In this document: positions 34,216 to 43,276 of the stretch, one piece after another
Layout of the letters: each line of letters begins with the position of its first letter
Position numbering within the stretch: position 1 is the stretch's first letter
Virus record (IMG/VR): IMGVR_UViG_3300037391_000010
Location: 1 to 64,000 of that record
DNA from: a virus
DNA length: 64,000 bases
Reading direction: 5' to 3' (one strand)
Notes under the pieces: generated by a model
The model's input: only the letters and a program-made list of their open reading frames with translations
Told to the model about the DNA's origin: nothing
Database searches by the model: none
Position numbers and translations under genes: made by a program

Positions 34216-35175
34216 ATGGCAAACCTTTCTCGTACACAACAGCAGACGGCTATGCTCGGTCAGTTACTCAAGACCGCTGGTGGTCGTCAGAAACTTGCGG
34301 CTTCGTTGGGACCATCCCTCCGTCGTCGTCGTGACTATATGAGCATTGCTCGCAAGGCTCTTATGGTTGAAACTCTTCCCGATGGCGCTCTGCCCATCTA
34401 CGATAAGGAATTCGATGTAAGCGCGATGACTGTGGGCTCGACCCCCGGCTCGTCCTTCGTTGAAGCCTTTGTGGTAGGTGAAGAAGGCGGCGACATCGTG
34501 CGCGTCACCAAGCCAAAGCGCGTCACGGTTCCGACGTTTGAAATCGTGTGCAACCCGATGATTCCGATCACGCAGATCAAGGAACGTCGTTTCGATCTCG
34601 TCGCTCGTTCACTCAACCTTGCAAAGGCTGAAGTAGGCGCAGCGGAAGATGGTTACGTGTTCAACCTGTTTGACGGCGTTGCGGCAGGCGCAGTCGGCCA
34701 TCCACCCAACGATCCGGTTTACAACCCCGACATCGCCATCAATGCTCCCATCGACATCAACTCGTTGGCAGACGGCTTTGGTCAGGTTGCACGCCACGAT
34801 CTGTCGGTTGCTTTCATCTTCTTCAATCCGCGTGACTACACGGACCTGTTGAAGTGGACGCAGCAAAACATCGACCGTGAAACACAGCGCAAGCTGTTGA
34901 AGACGGGCGTCATGGGCTATCTATGGGGCGCAACGCTCCTCCAGTCTCGTAAGGTCGGCTACGGCTGCATCTACATTCTGGCGGACGCTGAGTTCCTCGG
35001 CGTAATCCCAGAACGTATTCCGTTGACCGTGATGTCTGCCGACCGTCCTGACCTCCGTCAGATCGGTTTCAGCATCTTCGAGAACTTGGGCTTCTTGGTG
35101 TTCAACCCATCAGGTGTCCAGCGTCTCACAGTCAATGGCCGCTTCAACGCGACCGCCAACTACGGCGAGAACTAA
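34216..35175 (+). CDS. Major capsid protein (HK97-fold, probable)
   Basis: The 319-residue product has a helical N-arm (SRTQQQTAMLGQLLKTAGGR, then SLRRRRDYMSIARKALMVE), the segment LPDGALPIYDKEFDVSAM, and a long mixed domain with VPTFEIVCNPMIPITQIKERR, FIFFNPRDYTDLLKW and ILADAEFLGVIPERIPL. This organisation matches capsid proteins of large phages, without the long scaffolding delta domain. A strong terminator directly follows, as is usual after an abundant product. AAAGGAGAAAAG lies before the ATG. The call is by overall pattern; no single motif proves it. Confidence 0.75.
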   Translation: MANLSRTQQQTAMLGQLLKTAGGRQKLAASLGPSLRRRRDYMSIARKALMVETLPDGALPIYDKEFDVSAMTVGSTPGSSFVEAFVVGEEGGDIVRVTKPKRVTVPTFEIVCNPMIPITQIKERRFDLVARSLNLAKAEVGAAEDGYVFNLFDGVAAGAVGHPPNDPVYNPDIAINAPIDINSLADGFGQVARHDLSVAFIFFNPRDYTDLLKWTQQNIDRETQRKLLKTGVMGYLWGATLLQSRKVGYGCIYILADAEFLGVIPERIPLTVMSADRPDLRQIGFSIFENLGFLVFNPSGVQRLTVNGRFNATANYGEN

Positions 35176-35199
35176 ACCTCTCGTTGTTTGGTCTAACCT

Positions 35200-35233
35200 T
35201 GGGCTCGGAGAAATCCGAGCCCATTTTCTTTTT
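35200..35233 (+). terminator. Strong intrinsic terminator after the capsid gene
   Basis: TGGGCTCGGA (35200-35209) and TCCGAGCCCA (35214-35223) pair perfectly around GAAA, followed by TTTTCTTTTT. Confidence 0.92.
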
Positions 35234-35264
35234 CCCCAATATCCTTTTCTCTTTTGGGTATTAG
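35231..35264 (+). promoter_or_regulatory. Possible promoter (TTTCCC-N22-TATTAG)
   Basis: Right behind the terminator, TTTTGGGTATTAG repeats the core seen at class A promoters (TTTTTGGGTATAAT). TTTCCC stands 22 bases upstream of TATTAG. The next gene has AGGGGT and starts at 35281. A similar TTTTGGGTATTAA lies at 31174-31185. Confidence 0.35.
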
Positions 35265-35280
35265 ATAACTAGGGGTAAAA

Positions 35281-35754
35281 ATGCAAAAAAGTTACGTCGC
35301 TAAGTCCCCGATCAATTTTGTGCAATTTGGCTTCCGAGTCAACGCTGGGGATATTCTCGTCCACGATACGGCCCAGCAAAAGCTCACGGTGTACCGCAAT
35401 GGGCAGATCGTCAAGACCCTGAAGCAGTCTTCGCTCGGCATGAGCGCCTTTGTCAAGGATCGCTCCGCTGAGGAGGTAGTTGAGAAGCCCCAGCCCCGAC
35501 CGATTGACCCTGCGGAGTGTGCGAGGTTGCTTAAGCTCTCCCACCCCAAGCTGACGCCTGACCTACCGAAAACCCCATCAACACCGCAAAAACCGACACA
35601 GGAAGAAATTCGTCAGAAGCGTAAGAAAGCCCAGCCGACCGAGATCAGCACCGATGACCCTGAATTCCGCAAACGGATGGGTCTCAAAGATGGCGAGAAC
35701 CTCGAAGACCCCGTGGTGCGTAAGCGTCTCGGCCTCAAAGACAAGTCGGTCTAA
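35281..35754 (+). CDS. Hypothetical protein with basic, proline-rich C-terminus
   Basis: The 157-residue product has a small beta N-terminal domain (NFVQFGFRVNAGDILVHDTA) and a charged tail with two similar units, DDPEFRKRMGLKDGENLEDP and VVRKRLGLKDK. AGGGGTAAAA precedes the ATG. It begins a new transcription unit after the capsid. Role unknown; a head-completion or DNA-binding protein is possible. Confidence 0.5.
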   Translation: MQKSYVAKSPINFVQFGFRVNAGDILVHDTAQQKLTVYRNGQIVKTLKQSSLGMSAFVKDRSAEEVVEKPQPRPIDPAECARLLKLSHPKLTPDLPKTPSTPQKPTQEEIRQKRKKAQPTEISTDDPEFRKRMGLKDGENLEDPVVRKRLGLKDKSV

Positions 35755-36093
35755 GTGCCGCGCACGCCCCGCAAAACTCAATGGTGGATGACCGTTCGCA
35801 AATGCGATGGTCGGTGCTGGTACTGCGGCTATGCGCCTGCGGAGCTTTGTGACCTCACTGTAGACCACGCGAAGCCAGCCAGCCGAGGCGGGCCGAACGC
35901 CGAATGGAACCTCCTGCCTGCCTGTGAATACTGCAATCGCCTGAAGGACAATCAAACAGTTTCCGAGTTCAGGAAGCTGGTTAAAATGAGGGTCGTCCGT
36001 AACCTCATCTCACTGGGTTACATCGGGGACGGTCTAAGTCGTTTGAAGATAGTGTTTTACGGAGAGGGGTATGACTCCGTTCTAGGCTACTGA
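35755..36093 (+). CDS. HNH endonuclease (free-standing)
   Basis: The start is GTG 35755, directly after the upstream stop. The 112-residue product has CWYCGYAP (Cys21, Cys24), LTVDHAKPASRGGPNAEWN (His38 of the DH motif, and the final Asn) and LPACEYCNRLK (Cys57, Cys60): a complete zinc-bound HNH domain as in McrA-like and phage homing nucleases. All catalytic residues are present. It lies between virion genes, as homing enzymes often do. Confidence 0.85.
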   Translation: MPRTPRKTQWWMTVRKCDGRCWYCGYAPAELCDLTVDHAKPASRGGPNAEWNLLPACEYCNRLKDNQTVSEFRKLVKMRVVRNLISLGYIGDGLSRLKIVFYGEGYDSVLGY

Positions 36094-36127
36094 CTTTCAA
36101 TTTCTCAGATGAGGGCTTCTGTCTAAA

Positions 36128-37153
36128 ATGAGCATCTTTATCACCATTCCCCTATCCAAGCTGTACGTGAAATTCGGGGTAAAGACTGCGATTTCGTTGC
36201 CTGATCTCGTCCGTCAGACGAACGCCTTCTCGAAAAAGTATCGCCCCGGATGCACGCCATCGCTGCTTGATTCGAACCCCAAAGCCCTGTTCCTCCACTA
36301 CAACGTGAAGTGCAACAAGGAAGATTCTGATCCAGCGGGGCACGATGTGCGCGTGCAGTTCGACACGACAAAGGTTCAGGAGTCGAGCCAAGCCAAAGAC
36401 CTCGATGTGCAGATTAGCTGCTCCTGCCCTGCGTTCTTGTATTGGGGTGCCCAGTGGAACCTCCATCAGCGCGATGGGCTGCTAGGGACGCCCAGACCGC
36501 AATTAACGGCCCCTACAGAGCAGCTTGACCTCCGTGGGAACTTCGTTATCTGCAAACACATCCATGCGGTGTTCGAGCGCATCCTGCCAAGCGTCCAGCA
36601 CAACATCGTGAAGCTACTGCGTGAGCGGACAATGCAAGAGAAGAAGGACGAACTGGACAAGACGCCCGAGCGCCTCCAAGAGAAACAGGAGGAGATGAAG
36701 AAAAAGAAGGAATTGGAGAAGATCAGGAAGGTCAAGGATAAGGAGGTTCAGGACAAGCTGTACGACGCCCTGCGTGAGCAGGAGGAAGCCCGCCTGATGC
36801 ACGAAGAGGACTTGGAGGATCAGGTAGAGCCCGTGGTGGAGCGCGACAAGCCAGCGACCGCACCTGCCGAGGAAAAGCCAGAACCGAAGCCTGCACCCGC
36901 ACCACCGCCGAAGCCCACACCGAAAGGAGAGGAAGAAGCGATTCAGAACCTCTATCAGGGCGAGCAGAAGAGTATTGAAGAGAAGCACCGTAAGGGCGAG
37001 CCGCATCTGCATCAGGGTTTGCCATACGAGGAAACTGAGAGAAAACACGTGAAGGAAAAGAAGTCACCCGAGTACATGGAAAAACTTCGAAAGGTCTGGA
37101 AGTACGTTAAAGACCGCGCAAAAGAACTGGCCGTGAGCGAAGAGGGGAAATAA
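36128..37153 (+). CDS. SWIM-type zinc-finger protein with long charged coil
   Basis: The 341-residue product has a SWIM-like zinc finger: Cys98-Ser-Cys100 (ISCSCPAF) and Cys142-Lys-His144 (FVICKHIHAVF), CxC...CxH with a long insert. After residue 165 follows a Lys/Glu coil (EKKDELDKTPERLQEKQEEM), a Pro/Ala hinge and a basic C-terminus. SWIM fingers bind DNA or proteins; in phages their role is not settled. It lies in a virion block, so a packaged DNA-binding protein is conceivable. Confidence 0.65.
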   Translation: MSIFITIPLSKLYVKFGVKTAISLPDLVRQTNAFSKKYRPGCTPSLLDSNPKALFLHYNVKCNKEDSDPAGHDVRVQFDTTKVQESSQAKDLDVQISCSCPAFLYWGAQWNLHQRDGLLGTPRPQLTAPTEQLDLRGNFVICKHIHAVFERILPSVQHNIVKLLRERTMQEKKDELDKTPERLQEKQEEMKKKKELEKIRKVKDKEVQDKLYDALREQEEARLMHEEDLEDQVEPVVERDKPATAPAEEKPEPKPAPAPPPKPTPKGEEEAIQNLYQGEQKSIEEKHRKGEPHLHQGLPYEETERKHVKEKKSPEYMEKLRKVWKYVKDRAKELAVSEEGK

Positions 37154-37154
37154 C

Positions 37155-37337
37155 GTGGCATTCGCACCCCTCGGACCTTGGACTCGCGGAGACGTGCTTG
37201 ATTTGCACATCTTCATCCTGTTGCTGATCTGGTTCACAATGGATCGTTGCAACCTCTACGTTGCTGATTGGATCGTGAAAGATCGGCTCAACAAACTGTT
37301 GTTCAACATTGCCATGTGGTTCAAGATAAGGAAGTAA
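37155..37337 (+). CDS. Small membrane protein
   Basis: The start is GTG 37155 with GAGGGG upstream. The 60-residue product has a hydrophobic segment (LHIFILLLIWFTM, about 16-29) and a basic C-terminal tail (WFKIRK). It abuts the next gene (ATG immediately after the stop). Family not recognised; a lysis-related role cannot be shown. Confidence 0.5.
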   Translation: MAFAPLGPWTRGDVLDLHIFILLLIWFTMDRCNLYVADWIVKDRLNKLLFNIAMWFKIRK

Positions 37338-38321
37338 ATGCAGATTGTACAGGCATTCACGAATGGGACGTACCCAAACAGAATCCAGATTGTGATATCG
37401 CCGCCGTTCTACGGCCCGTTCACACAAGATGGTCCTCTCGGTGCGTTCAACCCCTTTCGCGATGTGAGCATCTATTCGGATGGATCGCTTCAGACTGTAC
37501 AGTCGTGGGCATTCGATACGACCAACAACCGCTACCTGATCTACTTGGTGCAAGCCATCGACCCTCAGAGCTTTGTTCAGGTCATTCATCACGTCCCCAA
37601 CCCACCTTTTGAAATCTTCGCCTTCCTCGGCTTCCCCACGCTGGAAGATGGGGAGACCGTGATTGAACTGGAAGATGGTTCTGGCGTAATCGTACTGGAA
37701 TCACAAACCCCAGAAATCTTTTACGGTACGTTGGATATTGTTGTATTCGAAGATGGGTTCACCGAAGTTGAATTGGAAGACGGTTCGGGCGTACTAGAAC
37801 TTGAATCCTCGATTAGCGAGTTGCCCGATGTGCCCGGCTTTGCGCTGGTTGCTCAGTACATTCCCACTGGCGATGTCGTCAGCCCCGAGATGGTGTTGAC
37901 TCCAGACCCAGCGTTCGTTGCCATCAATAACGGCGTACTGACCCCTGATGTCGTCGATCTGTTGTGGTTAACGGCGGGTGTGGCTCAAGTCATCATAACG
38001 GGTTCCAATGGTCTTAACACAGGACTCATGGGACCTTCAGGCATCTATCTCTTAGACCTCGAATTCTGGGCTGGGTGGGGTCAAGGTTGGGGCTTATCTT
38101 GGGGCGGACAAGGATCGGGCACCATCCTCCTGACAATGACGGGGTACGACGCCGAGGGGAATCCGATTGTGGTGAACGCGGGCTCGCCGCCGACATATTT
38201 GACGGTTACGGCGACCATAACCATAGGCACTCCATCCACCTATTACCTCTTGCAGGAGACGGGTTTCAGGTTCGAGCTTGAGGATGGATCGGGCGATATC
38301 TTGTTGGAAGTAGCCACTTAA
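37338..38321 (+). CDS. Virion protein with repeated ELEDGSG motif
   Basis: The 327-residue product carries three copies of a short hairpin, ELEDGSGVIVLES, ELEDGSGVLELES and ELEDGSGDILLEV, the last at the C-terminus, plus a Trp/Gly-rich stretch (WAGWGQGWGLSWGGQGSG). It is beta throughout. It opens the fibre gene block, so a fibre, adhesin or baseplate-tip role is likely. AAGGAAGTAA precedes the ATG. Confidence 0.6.
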   Translation: MQIVQAFTNGTYPNRIQIVISPPFYGPFTQDGPLGAFNPFRDVSIYSDGSLQTVQSWAFDTTNNRYLIYLVQAIDPQSFVQVIHHVPNPPFEIFAFLGFPTLEDGETVIELEDGSGVIVLESQTPEIFYGTLDIVVFEDGFTEVELEDGSGVLELESSISELPDVPGFALVAQYIPTGDVVSPEMVLTPDPAFVAINNGVLTPDVVDLLWLTAGVAQVIITGSNGLNTGLMGPSGIYLLDLEFWAGWGQGWGLSWGGQGSGTILLTMTGYDAEGNPIVVNAGSPPTYLTVTATITIGTPSTYYLLQETGFRFELEDGSGDILLEVAT

Positions 38322-38355
38322 ACGTGGACTAGCGAATTCATATTTGGAGACTTAA

Positions 38356-39768
38356 ATGGCGGACGCAAAAATATCAGCATTGATCGCAGGCGGTGCGGCT
38401 CTCAGCACGGACCTGATCCCGATAGCACGTATCGGTACGCCTGATGCCAACTTTTCGATCACGGTAGGAGCTATCGCTACACTCGTCCTCGGCTTGGTTC
38501 CAGCACCACCAACTCCGGGTGGGGTTTCTGGTGCTGTTCAGTTCAACAACTCAGGTTCTTTCGGCGGTACTGGTTCGACCACAGCGGGCGTCCTGATCTC
38601 AGGCACCACCCTGCAACTGAACAACGGTCTGGGCGATTCAACTGGAACATTTGCGAGCCCCTTCGTCGGAGCCGCAGGCGAATTCTTAGCCAGCACAGGC
38701 GCGGCAACGAAATGGAGATGGATTCCGTTCTACGATGCTAACGGCGACATAGCGGTGGGGAACGACGATCACATCGCCAGCGGCACCGCACAGCTTCCGG
38801 GCGATCAGGGTTCACCCTCCTACACCAATAACGTAACCGTAACGCTGACCAGCAATTCAATTTTCGCTGATACAAACTACGTGGTTCAGTTAACGCGAAT
38901 TCCCACTCAGTGGAAGATGGTGGGCTCTCTTTTCTCTGGCAACCCGTTTAAGATTGGGCAAATAGTCGGTCAAACTGGTACAGGTGCATCGGGAGAAATA
39001 CTGGCACCTTTTCCCGACTCAGGTACAGGTACACTGTACATCGGCGGACTCAGTGGGACACCTAACTCCGTTGGGCATTGGTCAGCGACTTCTCCCGACC
39101 TTGGAACCTCTGTGTTTGCTCCGTCCGCCCCCTCCATACCGACTGTCAATATCTTCGCTGGATACAACATCGTGTTCGCCGCCAACGCATCTGGCGGAAC
39201 CACCGTGTACACTGGCTTCTCTCCGACAGGCAACGAATCGGTCAATGCTTATGCGGGGTACACCTTCACCGTAAGCGGCTTCGTGACGAACCCCGCCAAC
39301 AATGGCATATTTTTCTGCGTGGCATCCACACCCACTACCATCACGCTTGCCAATCCGAATGGTGTAGCCGAAAGTTCTGCATTCAACGAGATCGTCAACG
39401 GCAACATGACTGGTACTTTCTTTGTCAGTGAAACAGTCGTGCAGTCTGGTGCGACGGCGAGCTTGATTATGGCCGTGCCGCCAACAAACTATGGTGCGGG
39501 TGCGGAATTGTATCTCGGACCAATCACGGGAACCCCCACCGCAGGTGGAAGATGGAACACAAGTCCTACCAGTGGAAACTTCTTTGATCCATCGGAAGCG
39601 CCGACATCCATGGTCTGCTCAGCAGTCATGACCCCCGCTGTTAGCGGTATCTATGTGAAAGTTATCTCAGCGTCTACATTCACTATTTACTCCGATCTCC
39701 CAGCGGATACGACCGTGCTGAACTGGACGGCGATTGGCTACGGCGTGCCGGGTGGTTCGCCAGTCTAA
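38356..39768 (+). CDS. Tail fibre / adhesin
   Basis: The 470-residue product begins ADAKISALIAGGAALSTDLI, an N-terminal motif shared in form with the gene at 40435 (KIS.L..G......DLL.IAR) and with many phage fibres, probably the attachment to the virion. The body is Gly/Ser/Thr-rich beta. A unit near 39193-39372 (GTTVYTG...TVSGF...NPNGVAE) recurs in the minus-strand adhesin at 61027-62865. No chaperone or enzymatic domain is seen. Confidence 0.7.
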   Translation: MADAKISALIAGGAALSTDLIPIARIGTPDANFSITVGAIATLVLGLVPAPPTPGGVSGAVQFNNSGSFGGTGSTTAGVLISGTTLQLNNGLGDSTGTFASPFVGAAGEFLASTGAATKWRWIPFYDANGDIAVGNDDHIASGTAQLPGDQGSPSYTNNVTVTLTSNSIFADTNYVVQLTRIPTQWKMVGSLFSGNPFKIGQIVGQTGTGASGEILAPFPDSGTGTLYIGGLSGTPNSVGHWSATSPDLGTSVFAPSAPSIPTVNIFAGYNIVFAANASGGTTVYTGFSPTGNESVNAYAGYTFTVSGFVTNPANNGIFFCVASTPTTITLANPNGVAESSAFNEIVNGNMTGTFFVSETVVQSGATASLIMAVPPTNYGAGAELYLGPITGTPTAGGRWNTSPTSGNFFDPSEAPTSMVCSAVMTPAVSGIYVKVISASTFTIYSDLPADTTVLNWTAIGYGVPGGSPV

Positions 39769-39779
39769 ACGGGTGATGG

Positions 39780-40409
39780 ATGAGACTCGCTTTCGCGATC
39801 ACGACATATAAGGATCAAGCTCTCGCCGAGACCGTCGTCGGAAACCTGAAGAAGTTTTATCCCCTCGCTTCGGTGCTGTTATTTGACGACGCTAAGGAGC
39901 GTCTAAAGCTGCCACAGTTCGCAGGGCGGTGGACGGAACGGTACTTGAAAGCCTTTCTGGAAACGGACGCCGATGTACTGGTCAAGATTGATCCCGATGT
40001 GACCGTGGTACGGAAGGCTCGGAGATTCCCAACAGGTGAAGTCTTCGGGCAAAAGGCCGCTGGGCGTCAGGTGCTAGGCGGTGTCATTGGGTACTCCCGC
40101 ACTGGAGCGAAGAAAATCGTAGATTCAGGGCTCCTGCTCGACCCCAAATACACCGATGTGATGCAGTTTTCGTATGCCAGATTCTCTGGCGAATACCTGC
40201 GGGATGGCGAGGAAGAAGACCCCACGCCCGTGTCTTTACAGGACGCGATCATGGCGGATGTTATTCAAAAGCTTGGACTTGAGGTGGGGCATTGGCTTGA
40301 GGCATACGTCCGTACCAGCACCTCCGACCCGAGCTTGATGCCGCCAGCGGGGGACTACGCTTTTGTGTGCGTCGGGCGGCACATAAAGGACTACAAGGCC
40401 ATTATATAG
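39780..40409 (+). CDS. Glycosyltransferase-like protein (GT-A fold)
   Basis: The 209-residue product begins LAFAITTYKDQALAETVVGN, the nucleotide-sugar strand of a GT-A fold, has VLLFDDAKE, and VLVKIDPDV with a DxD-type motif (Asp71-Pro-Asp73) for metal and sugar nucleotide. It is short. Its place between two fibre genes suggests it may glycosylate fibres or the host surface; the sugar donor is unknown. Confidence 0.6.
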   Translation: MRLAFAITTYKDQALAETVVGNLKKFYPLASVLLFDDAKERLKLPQFAGRWTERYLKAFLETDADVLVKIDPDVTVVRKARRFPTGEVFGQKAAGRQVLGGVIGYSRTGAKKIVDSGLLLDPKYTDVMQFSYARFSGEYLRDGEEEDPTPVSLQDAIMADVIQKLGLEVGHWLEAYVRTSTSDPSLMPPAGDYAFVCVGRHIKDYKAII

Positions 40410-40434
40410 AAGCCTTGGACAATCGGGGGAATAG

Positions 40435-43269
40435 ATGGCTAACGAGAAAATTTCACAATTAAATAGCGGAAATCCCGCTCAAGGTGGAGACCTGCTCCTC
40501 ATTGCCCGCTCAGGGCAAAGCCTTTCCGTGACGGCGAGCAGCGTGGCGGCTCTGGCAGGTGGTGGGTTTAGCGGGTCGTTCGCCGATCTCACGTCAGGCG
40601 TCAATGCTTCGGCTATATTTACGGTGGGTAACGGTGGGTCAATCACATTTTCTGGTGTCGCATCCCCCGTCACCACGCAATTAGCTACAGCAGGAGCTTA
40701 CGCCATCCTCGGTGCATCGGCGGTTACGAACTCCGATGGTGCAAGCACAATCATCAGCAATGGGAACATTGGTTCCTACCCGACCAACACGATCACACCG
40801 GGAAGTCCGCCATGGACTCTTTCGGGTGCATCAGTCGTCACCGCCGTCGCTCAGAACCAGACGGATTTGGCTGCGGCGATTTCCTACTATCAGGGATTGG
40901 GGCCGGGGACTGCTCTGGGTGTAGCTCTCGATGGTCTGACCCTCACCCCCGGCGTTTACAGCGGCGGAACTTTCACCTTGAGTGGTGGAAATCTTACGCT
41001 GAATGGCGCGGGCACCTACGTATTCCTCGCATCAACCACGATTGGCCTGACGGGTGCTTCAACAATCACCCTAACGGGAGGTGCAACAGCCGCGAACGTT
41101 GTCTTTGTCGCGGGTAGTTCATTCACCGCAGCCGCCAACGCTGGCACCGTATTCAATGGCAACATCCTTGCAGCCGTTTCCATTACGGTTGACGGTGGAG
41201 CATATACAGGTCGCCTGCTCGCGAATACTGGGGCGGTCACCATCTCCACCGCTACCACTGTCACCTTGTCATCGGGCGTTCAACTCGGTATAGTCAATGC
41301 AAATCAAATTTACGGTGTGACTGTCAGCGGTACGGCTCCAACCGCAGGACAAGTTCTCACAGCTACGAGCGCGACAACGGCCAATTGGCAGACACCTAGC
41401 GGTGGAGGCGGTGGTGGGGCATTCAGTGCAATCACCGCAGGCACCAACACCGCAGCTTTGGTGGTGGGCACGGGCGGTACGCTCATGGTCAGTGGCACGG
41501 GCGTGATACAAGCAACTCAGATTCGAGCCGTTATTGTCAGCGGCACAGCCCCAACCACAGGTCAGGTACTCACAGCGACAGGTGCAACAACTGCGAATTG
41601 GCAGACGCCTTCGGGCGGCGGTGGGGCTCCGGGTGGTGCTAATGGCGCGGCTCAGTACAATTCCTTCAGCACGTTTGCTGGTTCGCCCGATGTCTTCATC
41701 GACAATCCCAGCGTAATCAATGGATCGTATACCACTCCGCTTCAGATCACAGGCAGCAGTGCTCCGGGTAGCCATTTCGCTTTCAACGGCAACGATATGC
41801 TGGCGGTATTTGTTTACGGCAACAATTCTGCACCGGGATTGCGCCTTACGCCATCGGGCGACACTCAAGAGGTTGACATCAACCTCGCAAACTCTTACGG
41901 CGAGACCGCACAGTTCACGCCCGGATTATTGGCGATCAACGGTCTGTTCGGCGGGTATATTTCGTTGGGTCCGAATTCGCCATTCAGCCCCGGAAATGGT
42001 TTTGGCTTCGCGAGATTTGAAGACGACAGTTCTAACTTCACGGAGATTGGTGGAGGTGTTACGGATTCGTGCGGTAGCATCTACATGTTTAACGAATATC
42101 AGGTTTCCACCAACGGCCATGCCGCTCTCACAGTTTATGGCGGCTATGGAGCCCACGATGACATCATGGCGTTGTTCCTGAATCAAGGCGCAACCACAAT
42201 CACTCCGTCTCTTGCATTCGCAGTTGGTTTTTCGGTCGATACAAACGGACACGTGACAGCAGGTAAGGCAGGTCAGGGAGCTTTCAATACAGATTTTGCG
42301 GGAACCATCGGACTTACATCTACATCGCAAGCAGTGACGTTCGGAGCACCGTTCACAGGGGCTAACCCGCCCATAGTAACCGTGACCGCCCTTTCCGATC
42401 CATCGCCTCTCGGCGGCGTGTGGATTACCAATCAAGGTGCAACGACTGCGTGGACAGGATTCACACTCAACGTCACTATGGCTCCCCCAGACTTCATTAT
42501 AGCCACTAGCGCCGAGGACAATTCCAGTCTTACCGTAACTATGACCCTTGCATCCAAGATAACAGGCTCCGTCGCCAGCGGCACCTTTGTTTCTGGTGAA
42601 GTGGTCACACAAACTTTATCGGGCGCAATGGCGTATCTCGTCAGCACGGCTCCTACGGCATCCGCTCCGATGTATATCTCGAACATTATGTATTTTGCAA
42701 CTGGTTCAGTAACCAGCGGCACGTTTACCCCGGGCGAATTGGTCACGCAGGCCAGCACGCTCGCAACGGCTTACCTGATGGGTGCGGTTCCTACGGGATC
42801 GAGTGACATATATCTCATGCTCGTCTCAGGAACCCCAGACTCATCGGATATTTGGACAGGGCAGCTTAGTGGAGCCACTTACACTCCGACCACCGCACCT
42901 GCTATCACGGGAACACCCGACTCGTCGGATATTTGGACAGGCGACACCAGCGGAGCTATTTACACCCCAACGTCCGCGCCTGTTGCCCCCGGTAGTTTCT
43001 CACCGGGCGGGTATGTCGGCAACTTGGTAGGTCTAACGAATTTGTCGAATCTGAATGGTTACCCGTATTGGGGAATACCCGATGGCATCTACTACGGCTA
43101 CCTCCTACCTGCGGGCACTTTTGCTGGGTTCAAAACCTATGGAACGAGCGGCACCACGTTGGTATTCATCGATCCAACACTTACAGGTCCGGGTCAGACG
43201 CTTGCTGTTGAAACAGGCGATGCTCTTTTCTCAGTGAACTTCAACTATCACGTAATCGGGCAGTCGTAA
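40435..43269 (+). CDS. Large tail fibre with DUF3494 (ice-binding-fold) domain
   Basis: The 944-residue product starts with the attachment motif ANEKISQLNSGNPAQGGDLL. Residues about 80-280 are a DUF3494 domain: ATAGAYAILGASAVTN, NQTDLAAAISYYQGL, GLTLTPGVYSGGTFTLSGGN, YVFLASTTIGLTGASTITLT and AANVVFVAGSSF. The fold is a beta-solenoid known from bacterial ice-binding proteins and surface adhesins. After it come two copies of SGTAPTTGQVLTATGATTAN-type units, a long beta region, and two copies of GTPDSSDIWTG...YTPT near the end. A receptor-binding role is inferred. Confidence 0.75.
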   Translation: MANEKISQLNSGNPAQGGDLLLIARSGQSLSVTASSVAALAGGGFSGSFADLTSGVNASAIFTVGNGGSITFSGVASPVTTQLATAGAYAILGASAVTNSDGASTIISNGNIGSYPTNTITPGSPPWTLSGASVVTAVAQNQTDLAAAISYYQGLGPGTALGVALDGLTLTPGVYSGGTFTLSGGNLTLNGAGTYVFLASTTIGLTGASTITLTGGATAANVVFVAGSSFTAAANAGTVFNGNILAAVSITVDGGAYTGRLLANTGAVTISTATTVTLSSGVQLGIVNANQIYGVTVSGTAPTAGQVLTATSATTANWQTPSGGGGGGAFSAITAGTNTAALVVGTGGTLMVSGTGVIQATQIRAVIVSGTAPTTGQVLTATGATTANWQTPSGGGGAPGGANGAAQYNSFSTFAGSPDVFIDNPSVINGSYTTPLQITGSSAPGSHFAFNGNDMLAVFVYGNNSAPGLRLTPSGDTQEVDINLANSYGETAQFTPGLLAINGLFGGYISLGPNSPFSPGNGFGFARFEDDSSNFTEIGGGVTDSCGSIYMFNEYQVSTNGHAALTVYGGYGAHDDIMALFLNQGATTITPSLAFAVGFSVDTNGHVTAGKAGQGAFNTDFAGTIGLTSTSQAVTFGAPFTGANPPIVTVTALSDPSPLGGVWITNQGATTAWTGFTLNVTMAPPDFIIATSAEDNSSLTVTMTLASKITGSVASGTFVSGEVVTQTLSGAMAYLVSTAPTASAPMYISNIMYFATGSVTSGTFTPGELVTQASTLATAYLMGAVPTGSSDIYLMLVSGTPDSSDIWTGQLSGATYTPTTAPAITGTPDSSDIWTGDTSGAIYTPTSAPVAPGSFSPGGYVGNLVGLTNLSNLNGYPYWGIPDGIYYGYLLPAGTFAGFKTYGTSGTTLVFIDPTLTGPGQTLAVETGDALFSVNFNYHVIGQS

Positions 43270-43276
43270 GGACATC

